Positions 25,053 to 33,177 of a stretch of 64,000 nt of DNA are shown piece after piece. The position numbers and the translations under genes were made by a program. Position 1 is the stretch's first letter; every line of letters starts with the position of its first letter. The stretch lies in NCBI RefSeq assembly GCF_014654365.1, contig NZ_BNAY01000009.1:62001-126000 (forward strand), written 5' to 3'. Source of the DNA: Amycolatopsis oliviviridis. Lineage in GTDB: Bacteria; Actinomycetota; Actinomycetes; Mycobacteriales; Pseudonocardiaceae. Below the pieces are notes generated by a model, which had not been told where the DNA came from, searched no databases, and was given only the letters and a program-made list of their open reading frames with translations.

Positions 25053-25742
25053 ATGACCAACAAACGATCGCGGGCCGCCGCCGCGCTGCTCGTTCTGCTT
25101 GTCACGTTCTTCGGCGGGGTCGGCGCGGCGCAGGCCGCCACCCCCGTCTCCATCCAGCAGAACCCGTGCGGGGATCTCACCGGGTTCAAGCACACGTCGC
25201 TCTCGTCGCTGCCCGCCGAGGCGACGACGACGTACAACCTCATCCAGAAGGGTGGGCCGTACCCGTACCCGGACAACGACGGGACGGTCTTCTCGAACCG
25301 GGAGAACATCCTCCCGAAGTGCGCGTCCGGTTACTACCACGAGTACACCGTCCCGACCCCTGGCTCGTCGAACCGCGGCACGCGCCGCATCGTCACCGGG
25401 ACCGGCGGGGAGTACTTCTACACCGGCGACCACTACAAGACCTTCTCCGTGATCGACGTCAAGGGCACCCCGGCGCCGTCCTGCGGTGACACCTCGAAGC
25501 TGGCGAAGATCGGCTACTCCACGCTTTCCTCCGCGGCGAAGTCCGTGGTGGACAAGGCTCGCGGTGGCGCGACCGGCACGGTCTACGAGAACCGCGAAGG
25601 TGTGCTGCCGTCGTGCGCGGCCGGCTACTACCAGCTGTTCCCGGTGGGAACGAGCGATCGCGTGATCTCCGGCAAGGGCGGCGAGATCGTCTACACCCCG
25701 GACCGCTACGCGACCTTCAAGCTGGTGAATCTCGGCGCCTGA
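25053..25742 (+). CDS. Secreted guanyl-specific ribonuclease with a second, degenerate RNase domain
   Basis: A 229-residue exported protein; signal peptide 1-28 (ALLVLLVTFFGGVGAAQA). Residues 39-135 closely follow RNase Sa/barnase-type (N1/T1) microbial RNases: NLIQKGGPYPYPDNDGTVF, NREN(I)LP, GYYHEYTVPTPG, RGTRRIVTG and YTGDHYKTFSVID. The catalytic positions are present: Glu97, Arg108, Arg112 and His127. Residues 144-229 repeat the same fold (TVYENREGVLPSC, GYYQLFPVG, YTPDRYATFKLVN), but Glu is replaced by Leu195, His by Arg218, and the loop holding the first Arg is deleted. So an active RNase is fused to an inactive copy. No barstar-like inhibitor gene is adjacent; export would protect the host. 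Confidence 0.9.
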   Translation: MTNKRSRAAAALLVLLVTFFGGVGAAQAATPVSIQQNPCGDLTGFKHTSLSSLPAEATTTYNLIQKGGPYPYPDNDGTVFSNRENILPKCASGYYHEYTVPTPGSSNRGTRRIVTGTGGEYFYTGDHYKTFSVIDVKGTPAPSCGDTSKLAKIGYSTLSSAAKSVVDKARGGATGTVYENREGVLPSCAAGYYQLFPVGTSDRVISGKGGEIVYTPDRYATFKLVNLGA

Positions 25743-25808
25743 TCGCCCGTGCAACATTTCGTGCCTCCCCGTCCGTGAGATACACCGGAACACGGATGAG
25801 GAGGCACG

Positions 25809-26324
25809 ATGCGGTCTGGGGACGACGCGAGCTTCAGGGAGTTCGCCAGGGACAAGGCGCTGCCGCTGCGGCGGACGGCGTATCTGCTCTGCGGCGACTG
25901 GCATCTCGCGGAGGATCTGGTCCAATCCGCGCTGATCAAGCTCTACCGGGTCTGGCCGAAGGTCCGCCGGAAAGGGCCCGTCGACAACTACACGAGGCAG
26001 ATCCTGATGCGCTGCTGGCTCGACGAGCGGCGACGACCATGGCGGAGCAGAGAGAACCGCGACGGCGTCGTCCCCGAAGAGCCCATGGCCCCGGCTGACG
26101 CCGGCATCTCGGATTCGCTGCTTCGCGCCCTCGCCGAAGTTCCACCGAAACAGCGCGCCGCCGTCGTGCTGCGCTATTGCGCCGATCTCCCGGTCGCGGA
26201 GGTCGCCGTCGCGCTGCGCTGTTCGGAAGGGACGGTCAGGAGCCAGGCCGCGCGAGGACTCGACGTCCTCCGCGCGGCCCTGCAGAGGCAGCACGACGAG
26301 GCTGTCTCCGGGAGGAGCGTGTGA
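25809..26324 (+). CDS. SigE-family ECF RNA polymerase sigma factor
   Basis: A 171-residue sigma factor of the SigE subgroup of ECF factors common in Streptomyces and Amycolatopsis. Region 2 is FREFARDKALPLRRTAYLLC followed by DWHLAEDLVQSALIKLY; region 4 is LAEVPPKQRAAVVLRYCADL with the recognition helix EGTVRSQAARGL. ATG 25809 is preceded by GAGGAGG. The stop overlaps the next gene's ATG by one base (TGATG), so the two are coupled, as is usual for a sigma factor and its membrane regulator. A possible ECF promoter lies in the 66-bp gap upstream (GCAACATTTC... CGTGAGA at ~25751-25780). Confidence 0.9.
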   Translation: MRSGDDASFREFARDKALPLRRTAYLLCGDWHLAEDLVQSALIKLYRVWPKVRRKGPVDNYTRQILMRCWLDERRRPWRSRENRDGVVPEEPMAPADAGISDSLLRALAEVPPKQRAAVVLRYCADLPVAEVAVALRCSEGTVRSQAARGLDVLRAALQRQHDEAVSGRSV

Positions 26325-27100
26325 TGGACGAACTCGAAAACAGGCTGCGCGGGATCAAACTGGCCGAGCCCCCGCTCGGCTTCGACCCGGACGAGGTCGC
26401 CGGGACAGCGGCGAAGAAGGTGCGGAACCGGCGGGGGATCCTCGCCACGGGAGCCGCGACGCTGGCGGTGATCGCGGCGGCGGTGGTCTTCGTGGCGCCG
26501 GGGAAGGATCCCGGCCCCGCGGAAGTGGCGCCCGCAGCCGCGCCGTTGACCAGGGACGAGCAGAAAGCGCGTGATCTCCGGCATCTGAAGGAAGTGATCC
26601 CGGGCATTCTGGTCGGCGCCAAGGAGATCAACGTCCATGACTTCGTGCAGGTGAACGACTGGGACCTGATGACCTCGGAGGTCAAGTACACCGACGCGGC
26701 CGGGGTGAAACGGCAGCTCAACCTCACCATCAGCGGCCCGGTGACCACCAAGGAGGGCTATCGCCGCGAAGGCTACTGCGACCTGGGGCGCAGGGGCGAT
26801 GCCATCGGGCCCGACCGGAAGCCGACACGGTGTGAAGAGCTGGTCACCCCGGCCGGGATACCGGTGGTCATCTCCGAGACCACGCCTAAGAACGTGGATC
26901 GGCTGGAAGAACCGGTCGTGGTCGGCCAAGGCATTTCCACCGGGAAGGTGGTCGGCCGCAACGCGATCGCCTGGCCGTCGGGGGGCGGCTCGGTCAACGT
27001 GATCGACTTCGGTCCGTCGGATTCGCCGGAAGGCGAACCGTTGCTCACCGACGAGCAATTGATCCAGCTCGTCACCGACCCGGTCTTCTCCTTCCGGTGA
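26324..27100 (+). CDS. Membrane-anchored anti-sigma-like partner of the SigE-type factor
   Basis: A 258-residue protein with a cytoplasmic N-terminus (~1-40), one transmembrane helix (GILATGAATLAVIAAAVVFVA, ~41-61) and an extracytoplasmic domain (~75-258) containing two cysteines (CDLGRRG, RCEELVT). This topology and its TGATG coupling to the sigma gene are those of the companion genes of SigE-family factors. No zinc-binding anti-sigma (HxxxCxxC) motif is present, so an anti-sigma function is inferred from context only. The ending DEQLIQLVTDPVFSF resembles other such actinobacterial sensors. A 17-bp perfect hairpin terminates it. Confidence 0.65.
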   Translation: MDELENRLRGIKLAEPPLGFDPDEVAGTAAKKVRNRRGILATGAATLAVIAAAVVFVAPGKDPGPAEVAPAAAPLTRDEQKARDLRHLKEVIPGILVGAKEINVHDFVQVNDWDLMTSEVKYTDAAGVKRQLNLTISGPVTTKEGYRREGYCDLGRRGDAIGPDRKPTRCEELVTPAGIPVVISETTPKNVDRLEEPVVVGQGISTGKVVGRNAIAWPSGGGSVNVIDFGPSDSPEGEPLLTDEQLIQLVTDPVFSFR

Positions 27101-27105
27101 TCATG

Positions 27106-27144
27106 GCGCGCGGTACCGGGCGGGACACGCCCGGTACCGCGCGC
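27106..27144 (+). terminator. 17-bp perfect hairpin terminator
   Basis: GCGCGCGGTACCGGGCG and its exact complement flank a GGACA loop, followed by CTTTCACC. It starts 6 bp after the stop of 26324-27100 and separates the sigma operon from sepIVA. Confidence 0.8.
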
Positions 27145-27219
27145 TTTCACCCCTTACGGCGGCGATGAGGGCAAACTGAACTCAGGGAATGTGGGGATCG
27201 CTGTAGGTAGGGAGTGGCC

Positions 27220-27945
27220 GTGTACCGGGTTTTCGAGGCGCTCGACGAGCTCGTCACCATCGTGGAGGAAGCCCGCGGCGTGCCGATGACCTCCAGTTGC
27301 GTCGTACCGCGCGGGGACACCCTCGAGCTGCTCGACGACATCCGCGACGCCCTCCCGGGTGAAGTGGACGACGCGCAGGACGTCCTCGACAAACGTGATC
27401 AGCTGATCCAGACCGCCCGCACCGAAGCGGCGGAGACGGTCACCACGGCGAACACCGAGGCCGACCGCACGGTCGCCGACGCGCAGGCCGAGGCGGAGCG
27501 CATCCTCGCCGACGCCCGCGCCCGCGCCGAGCAGATGATGAGCGACGCGCACGGTGAGGCCGAGCGCATGGTCGCCGCCGGGCAGGCCGAGTTCCAGAAC
27601 CTCACCGACCGCTCGCGGGCGGAGTCGGAGCGGATGATCCAGGCCGGTCGCGACGCCTACGAGCGCGCCATCGAGGACGGCCGCGCCGAACAGGCCCGGC
27701 TCGTCGCACAGACCGAGGTCGTCCAGGCCGCGCACGGTGAGGCGGCGCGCATCGTCGACGAAGCGCACGTCGAGGCCGACAAACAGCGCGGTGACTGCGA
27801 CGCCTACGTCGACGGCAAGCTCGCCGAGTTCTCCGAACTGCTGGCGACCACGCTGCGGACGGTCGACTCCGGGCGCAACCACCTGCGCTCGCCGATCAAC
27901 CTGCCGGGGAACAGCCGGACCTCGCTGTACGACTACCAGGCTTGA
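27220..27945 (+). CDS. sepIVA: SepIVA-like DivIVA-domain septation protein
   Basis: A 241-residue coiled-coil protein. Start GTG 27220 gives MYRVFEALDELVTIVEEAR, matching the N-terminus of mycobacterial SepIVA; GTG 27214 is two codons earlier. A DivIVA-like N-terminal segment is followed by a long Ala/Glu/Gln/Arg heptad-rich coiled coil (~60-205) with repeated QAEAERI-type units, then a conserved tail LRSPINLPGNSRTSLYDYQA. SepIVA is an essential septum and polar-growth regulator in mycobacteria. Context agrees: in M. tuberculosis the homologue lies next to the DUF177 gene, rnc and mutM, as here. Confidence 0.88.
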   Translation: MYRVFEALDELVTIVEEARGVPMTSSCVVPRGDTLELLDDIRDALPGEVDDAQDVLDKRDQLIQTARTEAAETVTTANTEADRTVADAQAEAERILADARARAEQMMSDAHGEAERMVAAGQAEFQNLTDRSRAESERMIQAGRDAYERAIEDGRAEQARLVAQTEVVQAAHGEAARIVDEAHVEADKQRGDCDAYVDGKLAEFSELLATTLRTVDSGRNHLRSPINLPGNSRTSLYDYQA

Positions 27946-28059
27946 TTCTTCTCGCGCGCTGACGAGAACTCGCCGAAGGGGCGCCGGTCCGTACGTCACT
28001 CACGTCGTGCGGGGGCGTGCCCGAAAGTGAGTGGCGGGGACTGCGTACCCTGGTCATCG

Positions 28060-28677
28060 ATGTCTGAGAACAAGTCGCCGCAGGCCAGGCCTGCGCAACT
28101 GGACGACCGGAGCCCGTGGGTGCTCGACACCCGCGAACTCGGCCGTCACGCCGGCCTGAGCAAGGCCGTCCACCGCACCGTGCCCGTCGAGACCGCGCTC
28201 GGGGTGCCCGACGTCATCACCATCGACGCCGGCTCCAACCTCGAACTCGACCTGACGCTCGAGTCCGTCGTCGAGGGTGTGTACGTCAGCGGTACGGCGT
28301 CCGCCGTCGCGACGGGGCACTGCTCGCGGTGCCTCGACCCGATCACCGAGGACGTCGAGGTCGACCTGACCGAGCTGTTCGCGTACCCGGGCTCCGCGAC
28401 CGAGGAGACCACCGACGAGGACGAGATCCCCCGTCTGGTGGACGACCGGATCGACCTCGAACCGACGGTCCGCGACGCGGTGGTGCTGGCGCTCCCGCTG
28501 GCCCCGCTGTGCACCGAGGACTGCCAGGGTCTGTGCATCGAATGCGGTGTCAAGTGGGCCGATCTCCCGCCCGGACACGGGCATGAGAAGATAGACCCTC
28601 GGTGGGCCGCGCTGGTCGATCGTTTCGGCGACGAAACGGGCGATGACCAGGCTGACGGCCCCGGAAAGCAAGCCTGA
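28060..28677 (+). CDS. DUF177/YceD-family protein
   Basis: A 205-residue protein of the YceD (DUF177) family, which is almost always encoded directly before rpmF. ATG 28060 is chosen over the upstream open frame. The family core is visible: SGTASAVATGHCSRCLDPI (~75-95), then LPLAPLCTEDCQGLCIECG (~150-170), where four or more cysteines could bind metal. Homologues influence 23S rRNA processing or accumulation, probably through ribosome assembly. The gap to rpmF is 72 bp and the two likely form an operon with rnc. Confidence 0.9.
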   Translation: MSENKSPQARPAQLDDRSPWVLDTRELGRHAGLSKAVHRTVPVETALGVPDVITIDAGSNLELDLTLESVVEGVYVSGTASAVATGHCSRCLDPITEDVEVDLTELFAYPGSATEETTDEDEIPRLVDDRIDLEPTVRDAVVLALPLAPLCTEDCQGLCIECGVKWADLPPGHGHEKIDPRWAALVDRFGDETGDDQADGPGKQA

Positions 28678-28749
28678 CGAGCACCAGCTCGATCCGGAGA
28701 AGCAAGTTCGCTCGCGACCGCGGGCAGACCGTCTGAAGGAGATCTACTC

Positions 28750-28932
28750 GTGGCCGTCCCGAAGCGGAAGATGTCGCGATCCAACACCCGCGCGCGCCGC
28801 AGCCAGTGGAAGGCGGCTCCGGTTCAGCTGGTGCCCTGCTCCAACCGCGCCTGCAAGCAGCCGAAGCTCCAGCACATCGCGTGCCCGGCCTGCGGCCAGC
28901 ACAACGGTCGCCAGGTCGTCGAGCCCGCCTGA
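28750..28932 (+). CDS. rpmF: 50S ribosomal protein L32
   Basis: A 60-residue ribosomal protein starting at GTG 28750 (MAVPKRKMSRSNTRARRSQW), the textbook L32 N-terminus. Four cysteines at the C-terminal half (CSNRAC and CPAC) form a zinc ribbon, so this is the zinc-binding C+ form rather than a zinc-independent paralogue. Ribosome site AAGGAG precedes. It sits between the YceD-family gene and rnc. Confidence 0.97.
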   Translation: MAVPKRKMSRSNTRARRSQWKAAPVQLVPCSNRACKQPKLQHIACPACGQHNGRQVVEPA

Positions 28933-28947
28933 TCGGCAGCCGACGAC

Positions 28948-29694
28948 ATGGGGGGCAAATCGGCCGGTGGACCGCCCGCCGACCCCGCACCACTGCTCGA
29001 AGCGCTCGGGATCACCATCGAACCCGGGCTGCTGACGCTGTCGCTGACCCACCGTTCTTATGCCTATGAGAACGGTGGGTTGCCGCCGAACGAGCGTTTG
29101 GAGTTCCTCGGGGACGCGGTGCTGGGTCTGGTCGTCACCGACCATCTGTACAACACCCATCCCGACCTGGCCGAAGGTCAGCTCGCGAAGCTCCGCGCCA
29201 GCGTGGTCAACATGCACGCGCTGGCGAGGGTCGCGCGCGGCCTCGGCGAAGGTGGGCTGGGCAAGCACCTCCTGCTGGGCAAGGGCGAAGAGCTCACCGG
29301 CGGCCGGGACAAGGCGAGCATCCTCGCCGACGGGCTCGAAGCCGTCATCGGCGCCGCGTACCAGCAGCACGGCATCGACATCGCGCGCAAGCTCGTGCAC
29401 CACCTGTTCGACGACCTGCTCGCCGAAGCGCCGCTGCGCGGTGCCGGTCTGGACTGGAAGACCAGTCTGCAGGAGCTGACGGCGTCGGCAGGGCTCGGCG
29501 TACCCGAGTACAAGGTCGAGGACACCGGTCCCGACCACCGCAAGGAGTTCAGCGCCACCGTCCTCGTCGGCGGGCGTGAACTCGGCTACGGCTCGGGGAC
29601 GACCAAGAAGGAAGCGGAGCAGAAGGCCGCCGAGACGGCCTGGCGCCAGCTTTCGGCCGAACTCGACATCGAGCAGCCGCCGAAGACGACCTGA
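28948..29694 (+). CDS. rnc: Ribonuclease III
   Basis: A 248-residue double-strand-specific endoribonuclease that processes rRNA precursors. The signature ERLEFLGDAVLGLVV (~47-61) and the second acidic cluster KASILADGLEAVIGA (~128-142) supply the Mg ligands. A C-terminal double-stranded RNA binding domain (~170-240) ends with SGTTKKEAEQKAAETAW. Length is normal. ATG 28948 is 15 bp after rpmF. In many actinobacteria mutM and smc follow directly; here a polysaccharide lyase gene is inserted before mutM. Confidence 0.96.
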   Translation: MGGKSAGGPPADPAPLLEALGITIEPGLLTLSLTHRSYAYENGGLPPNERLEFLGDAVLGLVVTDHLYNTHPDLAEGQLAKLRASVVNMHALARVARGLGEGGLGKHLLLGKGEELTGGRDKASILADGLEAVIGAAYQQHGIDIARKLVHHLFDDLLAEAPLRGAGLDWKTSLQELTASAGLGVPEYKVEDTGPDHRKEFSATVLVGGRELGYGSGTTKKEAEQKAAETAWRQLSAELDIEQPPKTT

Positions 29695-29805
29695 GTCCTC
29701 TTCACCGGGACGGTTCGTTGACGCCTCAGTCGGTGAATCAGTAACCTCGACGGAGTCCGCCGCCACTGACGCGACCTTCGGGTCGCCTTGTCGAGAGGTC
29801 GGCGG

Positions 29806-31122
29806 ATGCGTCATTTCTGCCTTGTCACGGCAACGGCTTTGGCCTTGGTCGCCGGTCCGGCCACGGCTTCGGCCGCCTCAATTGTCCGCGTGACGTCGCT
29901 CAGCGCGTTGCAGGCCGCGATCGACAAGGCGAATCCCGGCGACGAGATCCGGCTGGCCGACGGAAGCTATTCCGCGAGCGCGCCGATCACGATCACCGCG
30001 GAACACGTCGGCAAGGCCGAGATCAAGGGATCCGCGGGCTTCTCGTTCTCCTCGAACGCGTCGAACGTCGTCCTGCGTGGCTTCAAGCTCCGGCACGGTG
30101 GTTCGCTGAGTGTCCCCGCGGGCAGTACGCACAACCGGCTGACGCGGCTCGACGTCCAGCTCACCAGCGGCGGCAACTGGGTCACGCTCAACGGGGACGA
30201 CACCGAGTTCGACCACAACGTGCTGCAGAACCGTACCAGCCAGGGCGTCTTCCTCCAGGTGCTCGGGCCGTCGGACGACATGGCGAAGCGGATGCGCGTG
30301 CACCACAACCACTTCTCCAACCACCAATTCACCGGGTCCAACGGCGGCGAGTCGATCCGGTTCGGGCTGAGCAACCATCAGAAGTACAAGGCGGGCGGCG
30401 TCGTCGAGTACAACCTGTTCGAGAAGGCCGACGGGGACTCCGAAGCGATCTCCGTGAAGTCTTCGGACAACGTCGTCCGGTACAACACCATCCGCGACAG
30501 CCGCGGGTTCATCGTGCTGCGCCACGGGGATCGCAGCGTGGTGGAGGGGAACATCCTGCTGGGGAAGTCCGGGATCCGGTTCCATGGCAACGATCACAAG
30601 ATCGTCGGCAACTACGTGCGTTCGACGGCGAACCGCGGGATCGTCTTCGGCTCGGGCAACGAGGCCGACAGCGGACCGGACAGCAAGCTCCACGACCGGC
30701 CCGATCGCGTCGTGGTCGCGTACAACACCGTCGTCGGCACCACCGACGGCATCCATGGCGACGGTGGTGATTTCAAGCCCAAGGACTGCGTGCTGGCGAA
30801 CAACATCCTGCAGGGGACGGGAACGCTCGTGAGCATGCCGGGCGGTTCGGACGTGAAGTACGAGGGGAACATCGCCTGGGGCGGGCCCGCCGGGATGCCT
30901 TCGAGCGGGTACCAGGCCGTCGATCCCCGGCTGGCGCAGGATTTCCGGCTGTCCGCGGGAAGCCCGGCGATCGACGCCGGTGTCGGCTCCTATCCGTTCG
31001 CGGGGACCGACATCGATCTGCAGGCGCGGTCCGGGAAGTTCGACGTCGGGGCCGACGAGCTGCTGCCCGGTGGCGACCGGAAGGCGTTGACGAAGGCGGA
31101 CGTCGGGCCGCTCGCCCCCTGA
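29806..31122 (+). CDS. Secreted polysaccharide lyase family 6-type right-handed beta-helix protein
   Basis: A 438-residue exported protein. ATG 29806 has GAGAGG about 7 bases upstream; an upstream TTG start is less likely. Signal peptide ~1-24 (LVTATALALVAGPATASA). The mature protein reads as a chondroitinase-B/alginate-lyase (PL6) beta-helix: LQAAIDKANPGDEIRLADGS, HHNHFSNHQFTGSNGGESIR, EYNLFEKADGDSEAISVKS (calcium-coordinating acidic segment), RHGDRSVVEGN and GKSGIRFHGNDHKIVGNY. The basic catalytic Lys/Arg positions seem present (KSSDN, RHGD). The likely substrate is alginate or a glycosaminoglycan-like uronan; which one cannot be told. It interrupts the usual rnc-mutM neighbourhood. Confidence 0.88.
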   Translation: MRHFCLVTATALALVAGPATASAASIVRVTSLSALQAAIDKANPGDEIRLADGSYSASAPITITAEHVGKAEIKGSAGFSFSSNASNVVLRGFKLRHGGSLSVPAGSTHNRLTRLDVQLTSGGNWVTLNGDDTEFDHNVLQNRTSQGVFLQVLGPSDDMAKRMRVHHNHFSNHQFTGSNGGESIRFGLSNHQKYKAGGVVEYNLFEKADGDSEAISVKSSDNVVRYNTIRDSRGFIVLRHGDRSVVEGNILLGKSGIRFHGNDHKIVGNYVRSTANRGIVFGSGNEADSGPDSKLHDRPDRVVVAYNTVVGTTDGIHGDGGDFKPKDCVLANNILQGTGTLVSMPGGSDVKYEGNIAWGGPAGMPSSGYQAVDPRLAQDFRLSAGSPAIDAGVGSYPFAGTDIDLQARSGKFDVGADELLPGGDRKALTKADVGPLAP

Positions 31123-31134
31123 CCCCGGCGGGCT

Positions 31135-31177
31135 GAAAGCGTCCTTCACCGCATCCGACGCGGTGAAGGACGCTTTC
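31135..31177. terminator. 18-bp perfect hairpin (GAAAGCGTCCTTCACCGC)
   Basis: Perfect 18-base arms around the loop ATCCGAC, 12 bp after the PL6 stop codon. It resembles the other GTCCTTCA-containing palindromes and is probably the terminator of the lyase gene before mutM. Confidence 0.75.
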
Positions 31178-31243
31178 GTCACATGGCATGCGGGGAAAGT
31201 CCCCTTCAGCCCGCGTCCGAGGCCCAGTGGGAGAATCGGCGGC

Positions 31244-32104
31244 ATGCCCGAACTCCCCGAGGTCGAGGTGGTCCGTGCCGGGCTCGAGGCGCATGTCGCC
31301 GGCCGGACGATCACCGACGTCGAAGTCCTGCACGCCCGCGCGATCCGCCGCCACGAACTCGGCGCCGAGGACTTCACCGGACGGCTCTCCGGCACCAAGA
31401 TCACCGCCGCCCGCCGACGAGGCAAGTACCTGTGGCTGGAGCTCTCCGACGGCCAGGCCATGCTCGCGCACCTCGGCATGAGCGGCCAGATGCTCGTCCA
31501 GCCCGACGACGCGCCCGACGAGAAGCACCTTCGCGTGCGGTTCCGCTTCGCCGACAACGGGCTGGAGCTGCGCTTCGTCGATCAGCGGACCTTCGGCGGT
31601 CTCGCGCTCGCGGAGCTGACCGAGGTCGACGGGACGGCGTTGCCGGGCACCATCGCGCATATCGCCCGCGACCCGATGGACCCGCGCTTCGATCTCGACC
31701 AGGCCGTCCGCGCGCTGCGGTCGAGGCGGACCGAGATCAAACGCGCCCTGCTCGACCAGACCCTCGTCTCCGGGATCGGCAACATCTACGCCGACGAAGC
31801 CCTCTGGCGCTCCAAGCTGCACTGGGCCCGCCCGACCGACAAGCTGACCGCGGCCCACGGCCGCGCGGTGCTCACCGCCGCCAGTGAGGTGATGGCCGCC
31901 GCGCTCGTCGCGGGCGGGACGTCGTTCGACGCGCTTTACGTCAACATCAACGGCCAGTCCGGATACTTCGACCGGTCGCTCGACGCCTACGGCCAGGAAG
32001 GACTGCCCTGCGGCCGGTGCGGAACGGCCATCCGACGGGACCCGTTCATGAACCGTTCGTCGTTCTCCTGCCCGCGTTGCCAGCCGAAGCCGCGGGTGAG
32101 GTGA
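31244..32104 (+). CDS. mutM: Formamidopyrimidine-DNA glycosylase
   Basis: A 286-residue bifunctional base-excision repair enzyme that removes 8-oxoguanine and nicks the abasic site. The N-terminus MPELPEVEVVRAGL exposes the catalytic Pro (after Met removal) and Glu; the conserved lysine is in RRRGKYLWLEL, and HLGMSGQM is also typical. Helix-two-turn-helix: QTLVSGIGNIYADEAL. The C-terminal zinc finger is complete: CGRCGTAI and CPRC. ATG 31244 is unambiguous. Confidence 0.96.
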   Translation: MPELPEVEVVRAGLEAHVAGRTITDVEVLHARAIRRHELGAEDFTGRLSGTKITAARRRGKYLWLELSDGQAMLAHLGMSGQMLVQPDDAPDEKHLRVRFRFADNGLELRFVDQRTFGGLALAELTEVDGTALPGTIAHIARDPMDPRFDLDQAVRALRSRRTEIKRALLDQTLVSGIGNIYADEALWRSKLHWARPTDKLTAAHGRAVLTAASEVMAAALVAGGTSFDALYVNINGQSGYFDRSLDAYGQEGLPCGRCGTAIRRDPFMNRSSFSCPRCQPKPRVR

Positions 32105-32172
32105 AAACTGACGTGTATGAATGGGGGCCGGTAGTCAACTAGCATGAACGGGCACGACACGTAGGGAGTGGG
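32105..32172. promoter_or_regulatory. Promoter/operator region of EspR-like cassette
   Basis: A 68-bp gap holding direct repeats ATGAATGGG (32117-32125) and ATGAACGGG (32144-32152), the dyad TAGT-CA-ACTA (32132-32141) and inverted ACGTGT/ACACGT at its ends (32111, 32157). An autoregulatory operator for the downstream HTH protein is a plausible reading. GTAGGGAG is the ribosome site. Confidence 0.4.
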
Positions 32173-32613
32173 ATGGTGGCCGCGACCGAGCCCGGCAAGA
32201 CGACGCTCGCCGACAAGATCGACAAGCTGTTCCGGATCGTGCTGAGACCCGATCGTGAGCCGTACAGTCACGAGGAGGTCGCCAAGGCCTGCCGCGAGGC
32301 CACCGGCGAGAGCTTCTCGACGACGTACCTGTGGCAGCTGCGCACGGGCCGCCGCGACAATCCCACGAAACGCCATCTCGAGGCGCTCGCCCAGTTCTTC
32401 GGTGTCTCACCGGCGTACTTCTTCGACGACGAGCAGAGCGCCAAGATCGCCGAGGAGCTCGCGCTGCTCGGCGCGCTCCGTGACGCGGGCGTCCGCGACG
32501 TCGCGCTGCGGGCCGTAACGCTTTCCCCCGACGGACTCGACACCATCAGCGACATGATCGACGCGATCGCCCGCAGGGAATCCGGACGGGGCGGCTCGAA
32601 GAGGGAGGCGTGA
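32173..32613 (+). CDS. EspR-like XRE-family transcriptional regulator
   Basis: A 146-residue regulator. Residues 1-85 form an HTH of the EspR type: LADKIDKLFRIVLRPDREPY, EEVAKACREAT, TYLWQLRTGRRDNPTKRHLE, ALAQFFGVSPAYFFDDE. The C-terminal helices (LLGALRDAGVRDVALRAVTL) also follow EspR, in which they dimerise. EspR is a nucleoid-associated regulator of cell-wall and secretion genes in mycobacteria. The stop TGA is followed immediately by the GTG of an ImmA/IrrE protease gene, a pairing typical of protease-controlled regulators. No cysteine or ligand-binding site is apparent. Confidence 0.88.
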   Translation: MVAATEPGKTTLADKIDKLFRIVLRPDREPYSHEEVAKACREATGESFSTTYLWQLRTGRRDNPTKRHLEALAQFFGVSPAYFFDDEQSAKIAEELALLGALRDAGVRDVALRAVTLSPDGLDTISDMIDAIARRESGRGGSKREA

Positions 32614-33177
32614 GTGGACCGCCGTCGTAAGGAGTTGTGGCGCCGCTGCCGGAGTCTCGCCGACGGTGTCGCCCTTCCCGAACCGTTCGACGCCGAGGCC
32701 TTCATCGCCGGACTGGCCGCCGAACGCGGCCGCCCGATCGAGTTGATGCAGGTCAGCGTTCCCTCCAGCGGCCCGTGCGGGCTCTTGATGAGCACCGAGC
32801 GCACGGACTACATCCTCTATCCGGCCAACACCACCGCCCTGCACCGGCGGCACATCCTCCTGCACGAAGTCGGCCACCTGCTGTGCGGCCACGTCGGCGC
32901 GGACGCGGGAGCCGACGGGATCGCGCTCGACGCCGCCGCCAGCAAGACCCTCATGCCGAACCTGTCGCCCGAACTCGTCCGCCGCGTCCTCGGCCGCACG
33001 GGGTACAGCGCCGTCGAGGAGCAGGAGGCCGAACTGCTCGCCAGCCTGCTGGCCCAGCGCGTCTCCCGGACGGCGGTGCGCGGCGCGGTGCGGCCCGACG
33101 AGAGCAAGAGCGACCTCGCCGGCGAGATGGCCAGGGTCGACGACCTCTTCGGCAGCCGGAAGCGGCGCCTGCCGTGA
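32614..33177 (+). CDS. ImmA/IrrE-family zinc metallopeptidase
   Basis: A 187-residue protein with the zinc-binding HEVGH at residues 84-88 (in RRHILLHEVGHLLCGH) and a downstream glutamate cluster EEQEAELLASLL (~137-148) giving the third ligand. ImmA/IrrE proteases cleave or inactivate XRE-type repressors, as ImmA does to ImmR and IrrE to DdrO. It starts directly at the stop of the EspR-like gene and overlaps the 7-TM gene by GTGA, so three products are made together. The obvious candidate substrate is the EspR-like protein; this is inference. Confidence 0.88.
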   Translation: MDRRRKELWRRCRSLADGVALPEPFDAEAFIAGLAAERGRPIELMQVSVPSSGPCGLLMSTERTDYILYPANTTALHRRHILLHEVGHLLCGHVGADAGADGIALDAAASKTLMPNLSPELVRRVLGRTGYSAVEEQEAELLASLLAQRVSRTAVRGAVRPDESKSDLAGEMARVDDLFGSRKRRLP

